Assembly (NCBI GenBank): GCA_035582835.1
Contig: JAYKAV010002788.1
Coordinates: forward strand, 2,532,291 to 2,596,290
Source: Phoebastria nigripes
Taxonomy: Eukaryota > Chordata > Aves > Procellariiformes > Diomedeidae
Reading direction: 5' to 3'
DNA length: 64,000 nt
In this document: positions 1-38,169 of the stretch, in pieces
Numbering within the stretch: position 1 is the first letter of the stretch
How the letters are laid out: each line of letters starts with the position of its first letter
The notes under the pieces: model-generated
Told to the model about the DNA's origin: nothing
Database searches by the model: none
The model's input: the letters and a program-made list of their open reading frames with translations, nothing else
Translations under genes and position numbers: made by a program

Positions 1-2241
1 GAAATGTAAAAGAAAAAAAATGTTTTCCCTCGGATTTTAAAATTACTAATTACCAGTGAAAACATTTTCCTGTATTTTAATATTTAATGGTACTACACTT
101 AATTACATTGCAGAACTGAAGTGCACGCTCTGCTCCCTGCTCTTTGGTTTTATGAATAATTCTCTGAGTTGCTTGAACTTGATAATTTTTTGAGAAGCAA
201 TATAAAAATTGTCATTTTAATCATCAGCATATAACATATACACAAAAGTTTAAGGTCGCCCTTCTGTAAAAGATACACACAAATGCTTAACTTCATTTAC
301 TGTGACTTGTCTCTTTTGGCTCAATACATAAAGCTGAGCACATGGTCTTAGTCTTTGCAGTGCCGGTGTCTAGAATAATGAACCAGAAAGGATTGATGTA
401 AGCACTTGTAAAATGAAATTTCTCAGTAACATGCAAATCCGTGTCATTGAAGTCCAGCCAGTGCATTATGGATTAAAGTAAGGCTCAATTAAAGATGAGA
501 GAAAACTACTGGCAGTCTTTCTAGAACCAATTGCAAGAATTAGGAAGGACCTAACGTGTACTTGAGCATCAAGCCTGCATTTTGTCTGTGCAGACTTGAG
601 TCCTTTTACTAGATGTCGTTTGGAAATACTAATCAGCAGCATGATGATAGGAATAGGGATTTGGTGTTTCGTCAGAGCACTGGCCGTGGCTCAGATTATG
701 CCTTTAAACTTAACAGGGATACCCCAGAGGCTCTGCAAGCAGTCAAGACACCAAATCCCCAAGGTGATAGTACCNGAGTCCATCAAACAGCTTTTGTTAA
801 GCAAAGTGCATGTTTGCCAGATGTTGACAGAGCACAGCCCTGATTTCATTCTTTGGAATAAATCTGCAAAATGATGAGCTCCTTTGGTTGGTTCCCAGAG
901 CTTTTGTAATAAAATGACACCAGTTAGAATGTCTCTCGCTCCCCAAGTTCAACGTTGATTGCGTCCACTGTAGTATAATTTTAACTTTAGTTGATTAAAA
1001 TTACCTAGCAAAGATGACTTGGAGATATTTTTACCTGTCAAATTAGCTGAGAATGCAAATAATTGTTCTGGCATCTTCTTCTGTTTGTTATGCATGTGAT
1101 GACAGCTTCCCTCAAACATTGAGGGTCTCTTGAATTCACCTATTATTTGCCTTGCCAGCCTCTTTAGTCCCTATATTTTACAAAATATATGGCTTAAGAA
1201 AACTAATTACTACAGAGTCTCCAGTAATAGTATTTCGTATTTATGAATAGAGATAATATAGAAAGCACATAGAAACAGCCAGCATTACATAGGAATGAAA
1301 TGTGATATTTCCATCCCAAAAGAAAAAAAAATATTTAAGAATAGAGTTATATAGACTGAGCAAAGCCATCTTTAATTCCCTTAGTTGTAAGGGGATCAGT
1401 GGCAGTTGTTTATTAGGCTTGTGTTTTTCATTGCTTATAAACATTTGGTAATACTTAATTTAGCACCTGGGATGAAGATGTATCTTCTCTTAAATTCAGT
1501 TTAATACTGACAGACCTTTAAACTTTCAAAAATAAACGTAACAGCAATAGTAACAGCACCAGCATGGAGTAGTTATTTTACTCTTTTCAAGCTATGTACA
1601 AAGGAATAAGCCTTTCCCTACTTCTGTTTGAGTATGATGTCCTTTGACTTGACTTCAGAAAAGTGTCCACTGACCCAGAGCAGTTGCTGCTTTTTTGCTG
1701 TTGAGCAATAAGTGTTAATTCATGTAGAAATCTGTGAAATATGAAGCAGAAGCAGTCCAGTTCATGTCCAGCCCAACTGGAAATGTCAGCTTGATAGGTC
1801 ATGTTTTGTACTTTGTGGCAGTCTTGAAAGGACAGATGTTTATATTTGGGTTACTTGAAGACATTTAATAATTTGTCATATTGTATATTCCTGAAGTCCA
1901 AGGAGGAATACATATTGGTGTGTGAACAACACTGCATACACAGTGTAAGTTTTCACTTCTAGAAAACTGAACAGAGAACACTGGAATATACTGGATCTTT
2001 TTTTCCCTTATCTGTTAGGGCTACAATCCCATTTTTTCTCACACGTTTCCTTCAGATCTTTCTATTAATCTTTTTTCTTGTTTGTTTTTGCTTGCTGGAT
2101 ACATTTTAGAAGGTGTACAGGCAAAAAAGAGAAGGTAATAACCAATACTTTAACATATTGTGTTATATTTTGAAAGGCTTCTCTTGGTGTGGAGAGAGGA
2201 ATATCCTGGGTGCTGCTTCTATCGGTACAAACTAAAAGTCC

Positions 2242-2788
2242 TCAGGTTGTTGACCAGACAGTTGTGATGGGACCGGGATAGTCAGTCGAGGGCACAGCGA
2301 CTGTCATGACGCTCCACAGAAAGGTCTTTGGGATGCTGCCTTGCTCCAGGCTCTGTTTCGGGGTGCTGGCAAACTGCAGGGGATTGGAGCTGACACTATA
2401 TTCTTTCCCAGTCCAACATTCAGATGATGAACATAGCCAACTTCTTCTCCCATTTACAGTGACACAACCCAACAGGTCTGTTGGTCCTGGCAGGGGGGGT
2501 TCATAGCTGTTGAACTGCAGTGCAGTGTCTAGCACCTTCCTCTCCTATCAACTCCGTTTGGAAGCTGACAGAGCCAGCTCTCTCGTGGGGTGATACTGAA
2601 CCATTGGCGGAAGGCCCATGTGAGACATATGTGTAACTTGCATCATAGGAGATGGCCTTGAAAGACGGTTTATGTACAAATTCAGTGGAGAGTAAGCTCA
2701 GCAAGAGCCCACAGAGAGTAAATTTTAAAAAGATCCATGCATCAAGAACATATAACTCATATTTTTGAGAACAGTGGGAGGAGCACAT
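2242..2788 (-). other. Two overlapping minus-strand ORFs, one frame apart, origin unknown
   Basis: On the minus strand one frame is open from 2788 to 2501 (95 codons) and another from 2535 to 2242 (97 codons). They overlap by 35 bases, so a single frameshift would join them into a run of about 180 codons. The first contains a hydrophobic stretch followed by Ser/Tyr-rich sequence; the second is rich in Ser, Pro and Thr. I recognise no family. It could be a decayed coding insertion (retrocopy or transposon relic) or chance open frames in a locally GC-richer patch. No splice sites were assigned. Confidence 0.2.
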
Positions 2789-2839
2789 GGGTGTCCACCT
2801 TGGTTTTGATTTGTAGTGCCCTGTAGTGTAGAAACCACA

Positions 2840-2910
2840 TTTTCATAGATTCCAAATCCCGAAGGGCTCAGCTTGACCTTCTAGTGTGCACAGCACAGGC
2901 CAGAAATGCA
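2840..2910 (-). mobile_element. Ancient CR1/L3-like LINE, 3'-end fragment
   Basis: The plus strand reads a cATAGATTCCAAAT...CCGAAGGG...CTTGACCTTCTAGTGTG...ACACAGGCCAGAAA pattern. From memory this resembles the reverse complement of the 3' end of amniote CR1/L3 elements (tail reading AGATGATCACAA...CTTCTGG...ATCTATGAATC). The element would run leftward with its 3' end near 2840. It is short and diverged, so the assignment is tentative. Confidence 0.45.
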
Positions 2911-3509
2911 GAGTCTGCAGAGCAGATATGCTATTGTTTCTGCATCTGCCTCATGACTTCTTTTTGAGTTAACATCTCTTTTTCAGGAAGATTTACTCTA
3001 TTTTGATCTAAAGCCTGTGTAATAGGCTAATTAGACAGGTGTTCTGTCCTCATGATATACTACCACTAGTGCTATTCATTAGAGATGTTTGATCTGGAGT
3101 AGCTTTTACTCCGGTGGGAGAGAGAACAACCCGTTGGATGTTATTTTNGGAACCTGCTTTCCAAAATAGTTTGCTAAAACCCAATTTTATAAGTAAGTGC
3201 TCTGACACACTGTAAAATCTTTGTTTGCATCCTGTATGTTATTTGAAGAAGCAGACTGAGACTTGGATCAATTTGCTTAATGAGTCTGGTGGAGCGAGAC
3301 TCTTTAGTGTTGTTTCGTGGTGAGTTTTTATTAAGGCAGAAGCTGTGGTCTGTAGTTTAGCTCAGCTCAGAACCAAATGCCTAGAAGGTTAGATCGGGCC
3401 CTTTTGGCTTTTATAGGTGATAGTAAATAAATAATGTACAGGTCTTTATTTGCTACTGCACATGGATCAATTGGCACATCTAATTTGTTGCCGTAGCTCT
3501 TTCTATTAG

Positions 3510-28801
<25,292 letters not shown>

Positions 28802-28842
28802 GGAGTATTCCTAGCGCAAGGGCCACGCGCTTCTTAGAATTA

Positions 28843-28848
28843 AATAAA
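28843..28848 (+). terminator. PCNX2: Candidate polyadenylation signal AATAAA for PCNX2
   Basis: A canonical AATAAA lies 42 nt after the TAA stop, followed by a GT-containing region (GAGTTAGG ... CACGTGGGTTTAGGTTC). If used, the 3'UTR would be very short. Longer 3'UTRs using later signals are possible. Confidence 0.45.
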
Positions 28849-29590
28849 GACAGAGTTAGGTCAGGGAGCTGCACGTGGGTTTAGGTTCTTTCAAATGTAA
28901 CAAGCAACCTCCAAATGTTTATTTTTCTAACTTCTACACAAGAATACTACGGGGCAGATGTTCTTCAGCTAAAGGCCTTGGCATGGGTAGCGTTGGAAGA
29001 TGTCCTAAAAAACACACAGTGCCACTTCATCTCAGGTTCTTGTAAATCCTAGAACAATGAATACAACCTGTATAACGTTCCTTCCCCTGGAACGGCTGGA
29101 ATCACAAATGAATACAGAGGGAAATATTAATACAACTCAGTGAAAAGCACACAAGACATCTCTCTCCTGCCATAACTAAACAGCTCATTGCATGCAAACT
29201 AATTGGCATTTGATATATAACATATAGCAAAAGGCAACTTTGAACAGAAGCAATGAATACATAAAAGGACAGTACAACATGTACTGTAACATTAGAGCTA
29301 AATCTGGTATTTTTTTCCAACAGCAAATCTCTTTTATTTCTCTTTAACATGTTATGCAGGTGGTAATTCTGAATAGCAACACAGCATCACAGACTGCTAT
29401 ACTGCATGCAGCCATATTGAAATATTGCGTGAACGAGCCATGCTACACAGATTAACAAAAATCAAGTGTGAGAAAAGAAAGTATCCAGTGCATGGAAAGC
29501 CTTCAAAGCATATGGTGCAGCACCTTATTTGCAAAGAAAGCAGCTTTGCATAAACACCTGCTCTTAGGTATTATCTCGTGCTCCTGTTTG

Positions 29591-29598
29591 GTTTACAG
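29591..29598. repeat. Left 8-bp target-site duplication of the hAT element
   Basis: GTTTACAG directly precedes the left terminal inverted repeat. It pairs with ATTTACAG at 29912-29919, 7 of 8 identical, the 8-bp length expected of hAT transposition. Confidence 0.8.
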
Positions 29599-29911
29599 CA
29601 GTGTTTCTCAAATTCCAGGCAACAGCCCCCTTGGGAGTGGCAAAAGGGCCCAGGGGAATCCCCCTCAAGGACAGGGAAGTGCAAAGCAGGCTGTAATTAT
29701 TGTCTGGAAGTGTTTGTATTAGGAAGGGAACAGCTAAATGCCTTTAATTGCTGGACGCAGCTCAGTGTCCATAAACACTTGTAGCCAGTAATTACAGAGC
29801 CTTCTGATTTCCCTTCCCCAGAGAAACTGAGCTGCTGCCAATTTAATACTAGCATAAAGACAGATGATGCAAAAAGGGAGGCCACGCTTTCACAAAGTTT
29901 GAGAAACACTG
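29599..29911. mobile_element. Non-autonomous hAT (Charlie-like) miniature DNA transposon
   Basis: The element is 313 bp. The left end reads CAGTGTTTCTCAAATTC and the right end is the inverse, ...AAAGTTTGAGAAACACTG, giving a 14-bp perfect terminal inverted repeat (CAGTGTTTCTCAAA). The flanks carry an 8-bp target-site duplication with one mismatch. The CAGTG-TTCTCAAA terminus is characteristic of hAT-Charlie elements. There is no transposase frame, so it is a MITE mobilised in trans. Orientation is arbitrary. Confidence 0.88.
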
Positions 29912-29919
29912 ATTTACAG
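29912..29919. repeat. Right 8-bp target-site duplication of the hAT element
   Basis: ATTTACAG immediately follows the right terminal inverted repeat and matches the left GTTTACAG at seven positions; the single difference is a likely later mutation. Confidence 0.8.
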
Positions 29920-32900
29920 GAATGCATGACTACTTTGGAAGCCAAAAGGCTACAACAAATCCTTCCTCTGCTATAGCGTCTAAACACACGCGCGCGTGTT
30001 CTCCTCATTCTTTTTTTTTTTTTTTTTAATTAAAAAAATTGCAGCTATCAGTGTCTTGCTGTTCCTCTTTACTGTAACTACCACAGATTGTTTCTAATTC
30101 TCAACACGATGATGTGCAGCCAGGCTGTCTTGTCCCAATTAACAAGAAAGATTTAACAAGAGATGCTGTAGCTAAGTCTCATTACTGTTAGGCAACACAC
30201 AGTTGCATTCTGAGCTTCCTACTGTGCCACACTTAAGATTATAAGTAGTAGAACTAAATAACACCTAGTGAAAATAAAATGATCCAAGTATGTTTTGTGT
30301 GGCAGCCGTTTTTCGGTTTTCTTCTTTATTTTGAATTGTTTTCACTTGCTTTCTGCCTGATGAAATTGAGAAATCTATTGTTTTTCTTTCACTTCAGATC
30401 ATGATGAATTGATTATTTCTAGAGCTCAGCACAACCTAGGCAAAATTCTGCTCATGTTCACAAGGGCAAAAGCAGAGTATTCATGTACAGCCCCCTGAGA
30501 CACATAGTCATCAGTGCAGTTTAGGCCCTCCTAATGTCTCCTCCAGCATCCAGGTGTGATGTGGAAGAGGAAATTGAATTCAGCTGCTCCCTTCTGACCA
30601 TTTCTGGCAGATCATACCTCTCCTCCCACCGCCCTGCTCATGAAGTGCTTCATTACAAATGAAGGATGGAGGTTATACAGGTAGGTGGAGGGCTCTTACT
30701 AACAGCCACCAGCCCCCTTTCTGCCTTGGGGGCTTTTGCATGGCAGTCTGCTAAGATAAACCATCGCTGCTTTGTCCTCATAAACCCTGCCTTGCGTGGA
30801 GGCAGGGCAAACAGGCAGCTGCGGAAAGCACTAAAAACTTTCCCATATTCAGTTAGCCTCACTTAGGCCTCCAATTTTCACATCTTTAACTTAAGTTTGA
30901 ATTAATTTCCATCAAAAATAAGTAACTCCAGTAGTCCCAATCAACCTAAATTATTCTATGTATCCAACTCAAGCATACTAAACCAGATTGGGAAACAGCT
31001 GCACAAATCCTTCCAGCGGCAAGCTGCTATATCTGCTTAGCGCAGACGGAGGCCCAGCAACACCACCTTCCCCCAGCACCACATCTTCTGTAAGAGACTC
31101 CACCATTTCCATGGCTTCTGGTACTGCACCCTAAGATCATGCAGATGCCTCACAGTTCCTGACTTAGTTCAAGCCACCGGCCTCTGGAGCATAACTCCCT
31201 GGGGAGAGCCGTGTGCCATGAAGCCCAGCCTCCTGCTGCACAGGGTGGCTGCCAGAAAAGGCATGTCCTAACTCCTTTGTTGAGGCACAGTGCACATGCA
31301 GGGCAAACCAGGAGTCAAGGCAAGATTCAAAAATGAGTTCCTTTTTGTAGCCATGTCTTACACAGTTTTTATTTTGCCTTAAAGTTGTTACTGTAGCATA
31401 GTGGGTTGAAAAATCCCAAGAGTGACCATTAACAACACTAACAAAGACAAAAAAAATAAATTGAAGATGACAGCACAAACTCTCCCACGTTAAATTTCTC
31501 CGTAATTTTGGAGATAGTCTGCTGTTATTAATAAGACTACTGCTATATGCAGTGTTTTTAAATATGGGCCAGTCCTACAGAATAATCGGACATGATGGTT
31601 AGAAATAAAACCTGAAACTAGGTATGAGGTTGTATGGATTAAACCATGTCTGCACGAGGTAGAGATAGACCCAATTACTCCGTACGTGACAGAAGATGCA
31701 TTTAAGGCTTGGATGCACACAAAGCTAACAAATAGGTACCTAACCCTTACACAAGGCCCAATTTCGACAGTAAGCTGCTCAGAACAGCTCTGCATAGCAC
31801 CAAAAGGCACCCGAGTCCATAGGAATGCTGTTCTTTGCACCAGTGCCTACAGATACACAAATGCTTTAAGCCATACTTTTATTCCTGAAAGACCTAAGCA
31901 GCTTGATACTTAACCTCACACACAAGGTGCTTCAGAGTTGCAAGATGGAGGTACCTGTGACACCTCAGGAACCCCACTTGTTGGGCAGTTTTAGGCTCTG
32001 AATGAAAAGCAAAGGCAACTTTCACTGCTTTTAAGTCAGCTGCGGCACTGATGATAGGTTTCACAATGCTTAACGCTGTTAAAACTTGGTCCTTAAGTTG
32101 CTTAGGCTGAACAGTTTGCCTACATTACATGTCTGATCTCTTACCACAGCTGTGATACAGGAAGGATGGCCACCACCAAGACATAAGTACCTTTTATATG
32201 CAGTTTCATTTTGTGTCAGTTTTGAAGATTCAGGTGCTATGCTTGAATTTTTCCAGAGCTGCAGAGGCCGCTTATTCAGCAGGGGCTGAAGGCAGAAGCC
32301 TGGCTGATGCTTGTTCAGCCAGCCCAGAACCTTCTTGTTTCTACAACCTGAAAGCAGTGACACTCCCATCTCGCTAGCAAGCTGAATGCATCCTTTGAGG
32401 AAATCAAGCACTCAGTCCACAAGAGCATTTGGTACATGCGGTTCTTTCATAGAAATGAAAGGGATGAAGAGATGGAGGCCCTATCTGCCTCCCCCCAGCT
32501 TAATCCCAGAAAACATCACCATTGCTGAAAAGAAACATCGGGAGTGATTTTATCCAGAGTGGCTCAGCGGGGCCTCACAACCAGGGAGCTGAGAGGAACA
32601 CATACGGTACAGCAGGCTACAGGAAGGATGATAATGAGTATGTGGTAAAACAAGCACACACACAGTACTTCATCCCTTGCATCAAATGTGGGATACTTAC
32701 CCCCCTGCCATGTTGTTTTCCTAAACTTCCCTTTCACTAATAGGCTCTTGTTTACATCATACAGTAAAAGCCAGGTGCTACACTCCTAAGGGTGAAACAT
32801 GGCCCAAAGATCTGGTAAAAAGACTTACAGTAACATTTTACCAAAGCCAACCACAGGCTGCTGAACTGCTGACATCCACCAGGTACGCTGGCAAGCCCCC

Positions 32901-35900
32901 AGCCTGGCCTTCAGCCCGGCTGTTTCCCACCACAGCAAGCAAGCAGGAAACCGCGATGGGCGCAACGTACAAAGTTTGTTTACGTTCATCCAAAACCACA
33001 AATGCTGGAGGTCCTGCTGTTCCCTCCATTTTGAAGTGTCATACAAGCTTCTTCTATGTGAGGAACTGGAGTTCTCGTTGAAAAGTCTCACCTCCTTCCC
33101 ATAGACAGAAAATCTTGGCATTCATTGCATTTAAGACAAATGTTAACAAAAAGGACTTACCAGTGTGAGTCTTTTTCCCTCAACAAGATGGCCAGATACT
33201 CTCAATATCTATGAATGACATTCTGAAACTATTAAGTTGTTAGGAGTCTCTGTGATGTCATTCACAGCTTTTTAAAAAGCTATTTATTAGAATAAAGCAA
33301 GAAATGTCATCTGCGTTTGGCTCCAACACACCGACTAACTGCTCTTCTCTTGCTGGGGAATTTAAGTCAAAGATTAGCTGAATTTTGTGCAGCTCATTTT
33401 AGAAGATTAGAATTACCAGTGAAATTCTCCAGCATGTAATAATCATCTTCTCATCAATGCGTATTTTTTAACTACCCAGTTATTGCCATATTTAGATTAC
33501 TCACGGGATTGGGAGCTGGTATTTAATTACAATGTTTCACTAGTGCTTGTACATCCTTAAATCTGCAACACAGACATACTACTTACAATTAACTTTGCAG
33601 TAGGTCCAGTGTTAAAGATTCCCCTCTCTCATTCAGCCTTCTCAGAGCTTTACAAGTCAAAAATTGTCTAATGCATGATAAATAATGCAGGCCCTGTTTA
33701 TTCCATGCTGTGCGCAATTTTATGTTGGAATTACAAGCCTCCTTGCCAAAACCATCCTTGATTCTCGGGCTTCGAGAGAGTAATTGGTACCTCATATTCT
33801 CCCCTTTTTTGCACCAATTAAAACCTGCAGGTGCACTAATGTTGTCATCTGGAATCTTGCTGGTACATCAGAGGTTATTTTCACCAAATGTGTGCTATTA
33901 GTAAAATTGGCCCATCAGGGGAATTGTGAATGCTCTGTTTGCTGTTACAGTGCTCTCAAGGCCTTCCAAATATTTTACTAGTGCAAGACCAGACAAAAAA
34001 TTTCTACCTCTAAAGTAAACACAGGGTGTCATAAAAACTAAGTTCAGTTGGAAATACTACTTTCTCACTCACTCAATGTATATTTGAAACAGGCAAATCA
34101 TTTCTTCAGGACTGTCTCAGATTTAAAGGCCAGACATGACTGTTAAGGTCATCTAGGATCTCCTGCTGAACACAGACCACAAACTTTCTCTTTATTTCTC
34201 TTGAAAAGCACTCTGGCTCACAGAGAAGATGGGCTTAAAAAAAGAACAACAAATTAAAGACTCTCACCAATCTTGAGGTAGGCAGCAGAAAGCAAGAGCC
34301 ACTGATGTCAGCAGCAAAAATACCCTTTGATTTAAAAGGGCTGATACTTCACTCACAGTTCCAGTGAAGGAAAAATCCACCTCCATTTTGGGAGTTTTTC
34401 CAGTGACTAACTACCCTCACTACAAAAGGTCTCCCTTGCACCACAAGACAATGGCTTAAAAGCACTATAAGCGCACTGGTCAGACGTTCCCCAAACTTGT
34501 TGTTATGATTTTTTTCTTTTTTTCCAGTCTATTAAATGATGGGACTACAGTAGGCATCATGGCACTATATGCAGGGCAATACATCTACTTTTATGAGGAA
34601 CAAATACCACTTTAAGTGATGAACTCCCAACAATACTGGCTGAACTGGAATTTGGAAAACTGAACTCTGCCATCACTCCTGAAGGAACTCCTCTCCCCAG
34701 CCTCTACAGAGAAGTGTCAAATATCTCCATTTTATTTAGCTTTAAACGTCAGTCCTCATTTAAGACTCAACTGTAGTCCCACTAAAACCTTGCTAGACTT
34801 TGGGTAATTATTTAATCATTGAAAGAACTATTCTTTTGCAGCATATTTTACAGCTTAAGAGACTTAACATTAAAACAGTAGGACATCCAACACTTAAGTC
34901 CAGAGGGTTTTCTGTTCGAAAGTCTGTGGCNCATAGCCCTGAAAAAGGTTACTTTGGTCCCAAGTCCTTCACCTCTAACAAAGTGTCTTGTCTGAGGAAG
35001 ATGCCTGAAGTCATTAAGGGATTAGTGATACCTTCAGGGCACAGCCTTATTTTGCAAAAAGCAGCCAGGAGCTGTACATTCCCAAAGGAGGGGGACCCTG
35101 AGAGGAATTCTCTTTTTCCCAAATATGATGAAGACGATACTGCCATCCAAATGGATTTGGGCAAAATGGTAGTGTAACGGGGCAGTCAGGGAACAAAGTC
35201 ATGGCATCCTTTAATATGGCGTGTACCTCCTACCATCTGTGGAGGGGCAATGTTTGTACCAGACCCTCGTTCTGAATATAGGAAAGAGAAAGGACATTCC
35301 CTCCATGCTCCCAGCTGTTTCCTGGGCTCCTGTAAAAATGCCTGTCCCCATCCAGCCCCCTACAACTTTGGGTGTCAGTTTTACAGAAATAAATAACTAA
35401 AATGATACTTGAAAATGCCTTTAAATAATTTGCTCATTTTAACAGTTGTTGAACTGAACATAAAAAAGTTAAGAAACGACCGAATTCTTAACAACTTTTT
35501 ACAGCCAGAGATGACTATAAATCGTACAATGAACAAGTGTGCACCTTGGAGTGAATTCTGTTTTCACAACATGCAAAACTGATTAAGTGGTAGCACTTTT
35601 CCTGAACATATTTGCACACCTCACAGGGAAACACATTGTCTAATACTTTCAAACACTTCTTATTTCACCATTAACCATTAAGCATGTACAGAATTGAGTA
35701 AGGAAAAAAACCCAACCAAACAAAAAGTATCAATAAACATAACAGATTGTAAAACCCATATAGACAAATGCAGTATTAAGTCGATCCTGACTTAATAAAC
35801 TCTGCATGAAAAACACAAGTCAAGATTTGACTGAACTTCATGGACTTGAAGATTTATATATATAATTTTTTTAAGGGGGTGCAAGGCAGGACTGCAATCA

Positions 35901-36661
35901 GAAACTTGAAAATAAACCCAAAATGCAGCCCTCTTATCAACTACTGTCTGGACCACTTAGGAGTGGGTAGAGTTGGTTATTTTTCCTCCTGAAGCGGAAT
36001 TCTGTAAATGTCACTTGGGACTACAGGAAATTTCCTTGAAATTCTAGATAACCCTTCTTATACTGCAACTGGAGAGAGAGGTGTCTGGGAGTAGGGGGAG
36101 AGCATCTGCTTATTCCCTCTACCTCATGAATCGTCAGCACCCATGCTGAAACACACTTGGACGCACCTAAGCTGGGTCACTGACAGCAAAGATATTTCTA
36201 CATAAACCAGGCAGAGCACACATAATTTTGGGCAGGCTTCTGTTCTGTTACACCAGGGCTAAGTTCCAGATATTGAATTGCTCTCTAGGCAGAACAGTCC
36301 ACACCACGCCACGCTCTGAAAGACTAAGGTCTCAAACAGATTGGACAGTTAATTGCTTTTACATGGTGTAACTAGGATCAGAGTCAGACCACTGAACTTC
36401 CAAACACCCAGATTAGAACTGGATGTTAACTACGCATCTGTTCAATTTTTTGAATGGATGGGCTTGTGAACTGAATAAACAAGAGTCCTGCTATCTCATT
36501 TTCACATTTTAGAGTATTACCAGCTTTACCTTGCTTACCCTGAAGGCTCCAGTAAAGCCTTCAGGGGCTAAAGCAGGAAGGACAGACTCTAAAACATCCG
36601 CAAAATTTTGTAATGTTTTGTTAAAATAAAAGCTTTAGCGTTTACAGGCAATAAAAGGTCT

Positions 36662-36730
36662 TCATTTTCTGCAGGATTCCACAGCTGCCAAGATGTCTTG
36701 CAAAATGCTGTTTCTGTTTTCCTTACTAAC
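36662..36730 (-). CDS. NTPCR: NTPCR exon 5 (terminal, with stop)
   Basis: The exon has 22 codons plus TGA (plus-strand TCA at 36662-36664). The acceptor on the minus strand is TTTCTCTTTCTCTAG. The peptide VSKENRNSILQDIL... ending SCRK aligns with the human C-terminus (VTKENRNHLLPDI ... SSRK). The KENR motif is conserved in the THEP1 family. Confidence 0.95.
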   Translation of the reverse strand, partial: VSKENRNSILQDILAAVESCRK

Positions 36731-38134
36731 CTAGAGAAAGAGAAATTAAAACTGATGTAATTTGATGAATAACCTCTGTATCAGTGTTTACTTCAAAAAC
36801 AAACAAAGCAGAAATTCAAATGCATTTCTTTCTCAGTGGAGGAATGTTGAGTGTCACACGCCTGCCTTCTTCTGCTACCGAGAACACAATAAGCTAAACC
36901 CACAAACCTGCATATGTCATTGAATATTCAGTGATCTTTTTGATTTAATTACCCATGGTATTTTGCAGTATTATTCAGGGCTTGAATAACTAACAAGAAT
37001 CACTCGAAGAACCAGCATGTACTTTTGTCATTACTAGAAATCCTTTTCAATTACCAAATATAATTTTCCTACTATAAAGTGGAGTTCTTATGCCTTCAGT
37101 ACTTGAAAGGGTTGTATTTATTAGGATGACAGACCTAGTCAAAAACATCTGCAATGAAAAAAATTAAAACAGGCTTAGCAGCTCAACTCTGTATTCTGAG
37201 AAACCTTAGCATTGCAGGATAGAAACACCTTGAAAAAGAAATAAGACTACTTGAGAAAGGTGGGGGGCTTTTGTAGCACACTGAGGTACGCCTCTGGTTG
37301 ACCAGTCCATGGAACTGTTGGGCTTTGAGACCAGTACATGTGAAAATCCATATAGTCCAGTGTCCTGTCTTTTGCTGGGCCCATCTGCATTGCAGCACAT
37401 GCAGATTACTGTAAACTGCCAAGCAAATGCTAGCACTTGCTAGTCAGCTCCCAGGTGCAGCAACGATAGAGCACAGAGCNGGCCGCTGCGGGGAGTGTAA
37501 ATTACCCCTTCTTGATAGAGCAGGCCTTGATACAGAGCCCAGTGACCCACAGTGCCATGCCTTACTAACTCAACCAAAACCTGGGGAGATGGCTGGGGTG
37601 GTGAAAGGGTTAACAAGCAATTGTGAAGTGTCCGCAAAAGCCTCATTTTAAAAAGCCCAAGAAATTTTCCCCACTGTTCAGATCCCTGCAGAGAGGGCAG
37701 GAAGAAATCAGACAAAGACAGATGAGCCAAAAAAAAGTAAGGGTGCTCATATTTTTAACAAAGTCTGAGCAATGCTGTTTGACGAGGAAGGAGAGACACC
37801 ACACTATGCATGGCATAAAACTCTCTACCAGCAAGGTTTCACTGCATTCCCTGTAGCTGCATTTAAGATCTGAGCACAAGGGTTTGTTTCCCTTCCAGTA
37901 CTACAGTCAATACTGACCAGGAGAAAGTATTATTGTTATTATCATCATCATTATTTTTGAATAGGTGACAGTCCTACCTGAAGAATTTGGCCCTAGGAGC
38001 CTACTACTATTTACAGTCACAGACATGCTATCCAAATGCCAGAAACCAACACTGTAAAACCTAGAGACGGTGGTCTCACCTACGCCACTTGAATTCAACA
38101 GAGCAGATCAACATGGGACTGATGAAAAAGTGAC

Positions 38135-38169
<35 letters not shown>

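Larger units (their letters stand above)
28802..36661. other. Convergent intergenic / 3'UTR interval between PCNX2 and NTPCR
   Basis: This 7.9-kb stretch separates the two stop codons and may include both 3'UTRs. It contains the hAT miniature element (29599-29911), a poly-T run near 30012, and scattered open frames, the longest 125 codons at 34800-35177 on the plus strand (with one N), none recognised. Candidate minus-strand polyadenylation signals for NTPCR are ATTAAA at 35210-35215 and AATAAA at 34731-34736; both are weak inferences. No RNA gene was recognised. Confidence 0.75.

Noticed and set aside
30006..30025. Poly-T run as the tail of an antisense retrocopy
   Set aside because: No target-site duplication or coding body is recognisable beside it; it is treated as a simple homopolymer.
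34800..35177. 125-codon plus-strand ORF between PCNX2 and NTPCR
   Set aside because: No recognised domain, no convincing Kozak or splice context, and it contains an undetermined base. It is plausibly a chance ORF in 3'UTR or intergenic sequence, though a search would settle it.
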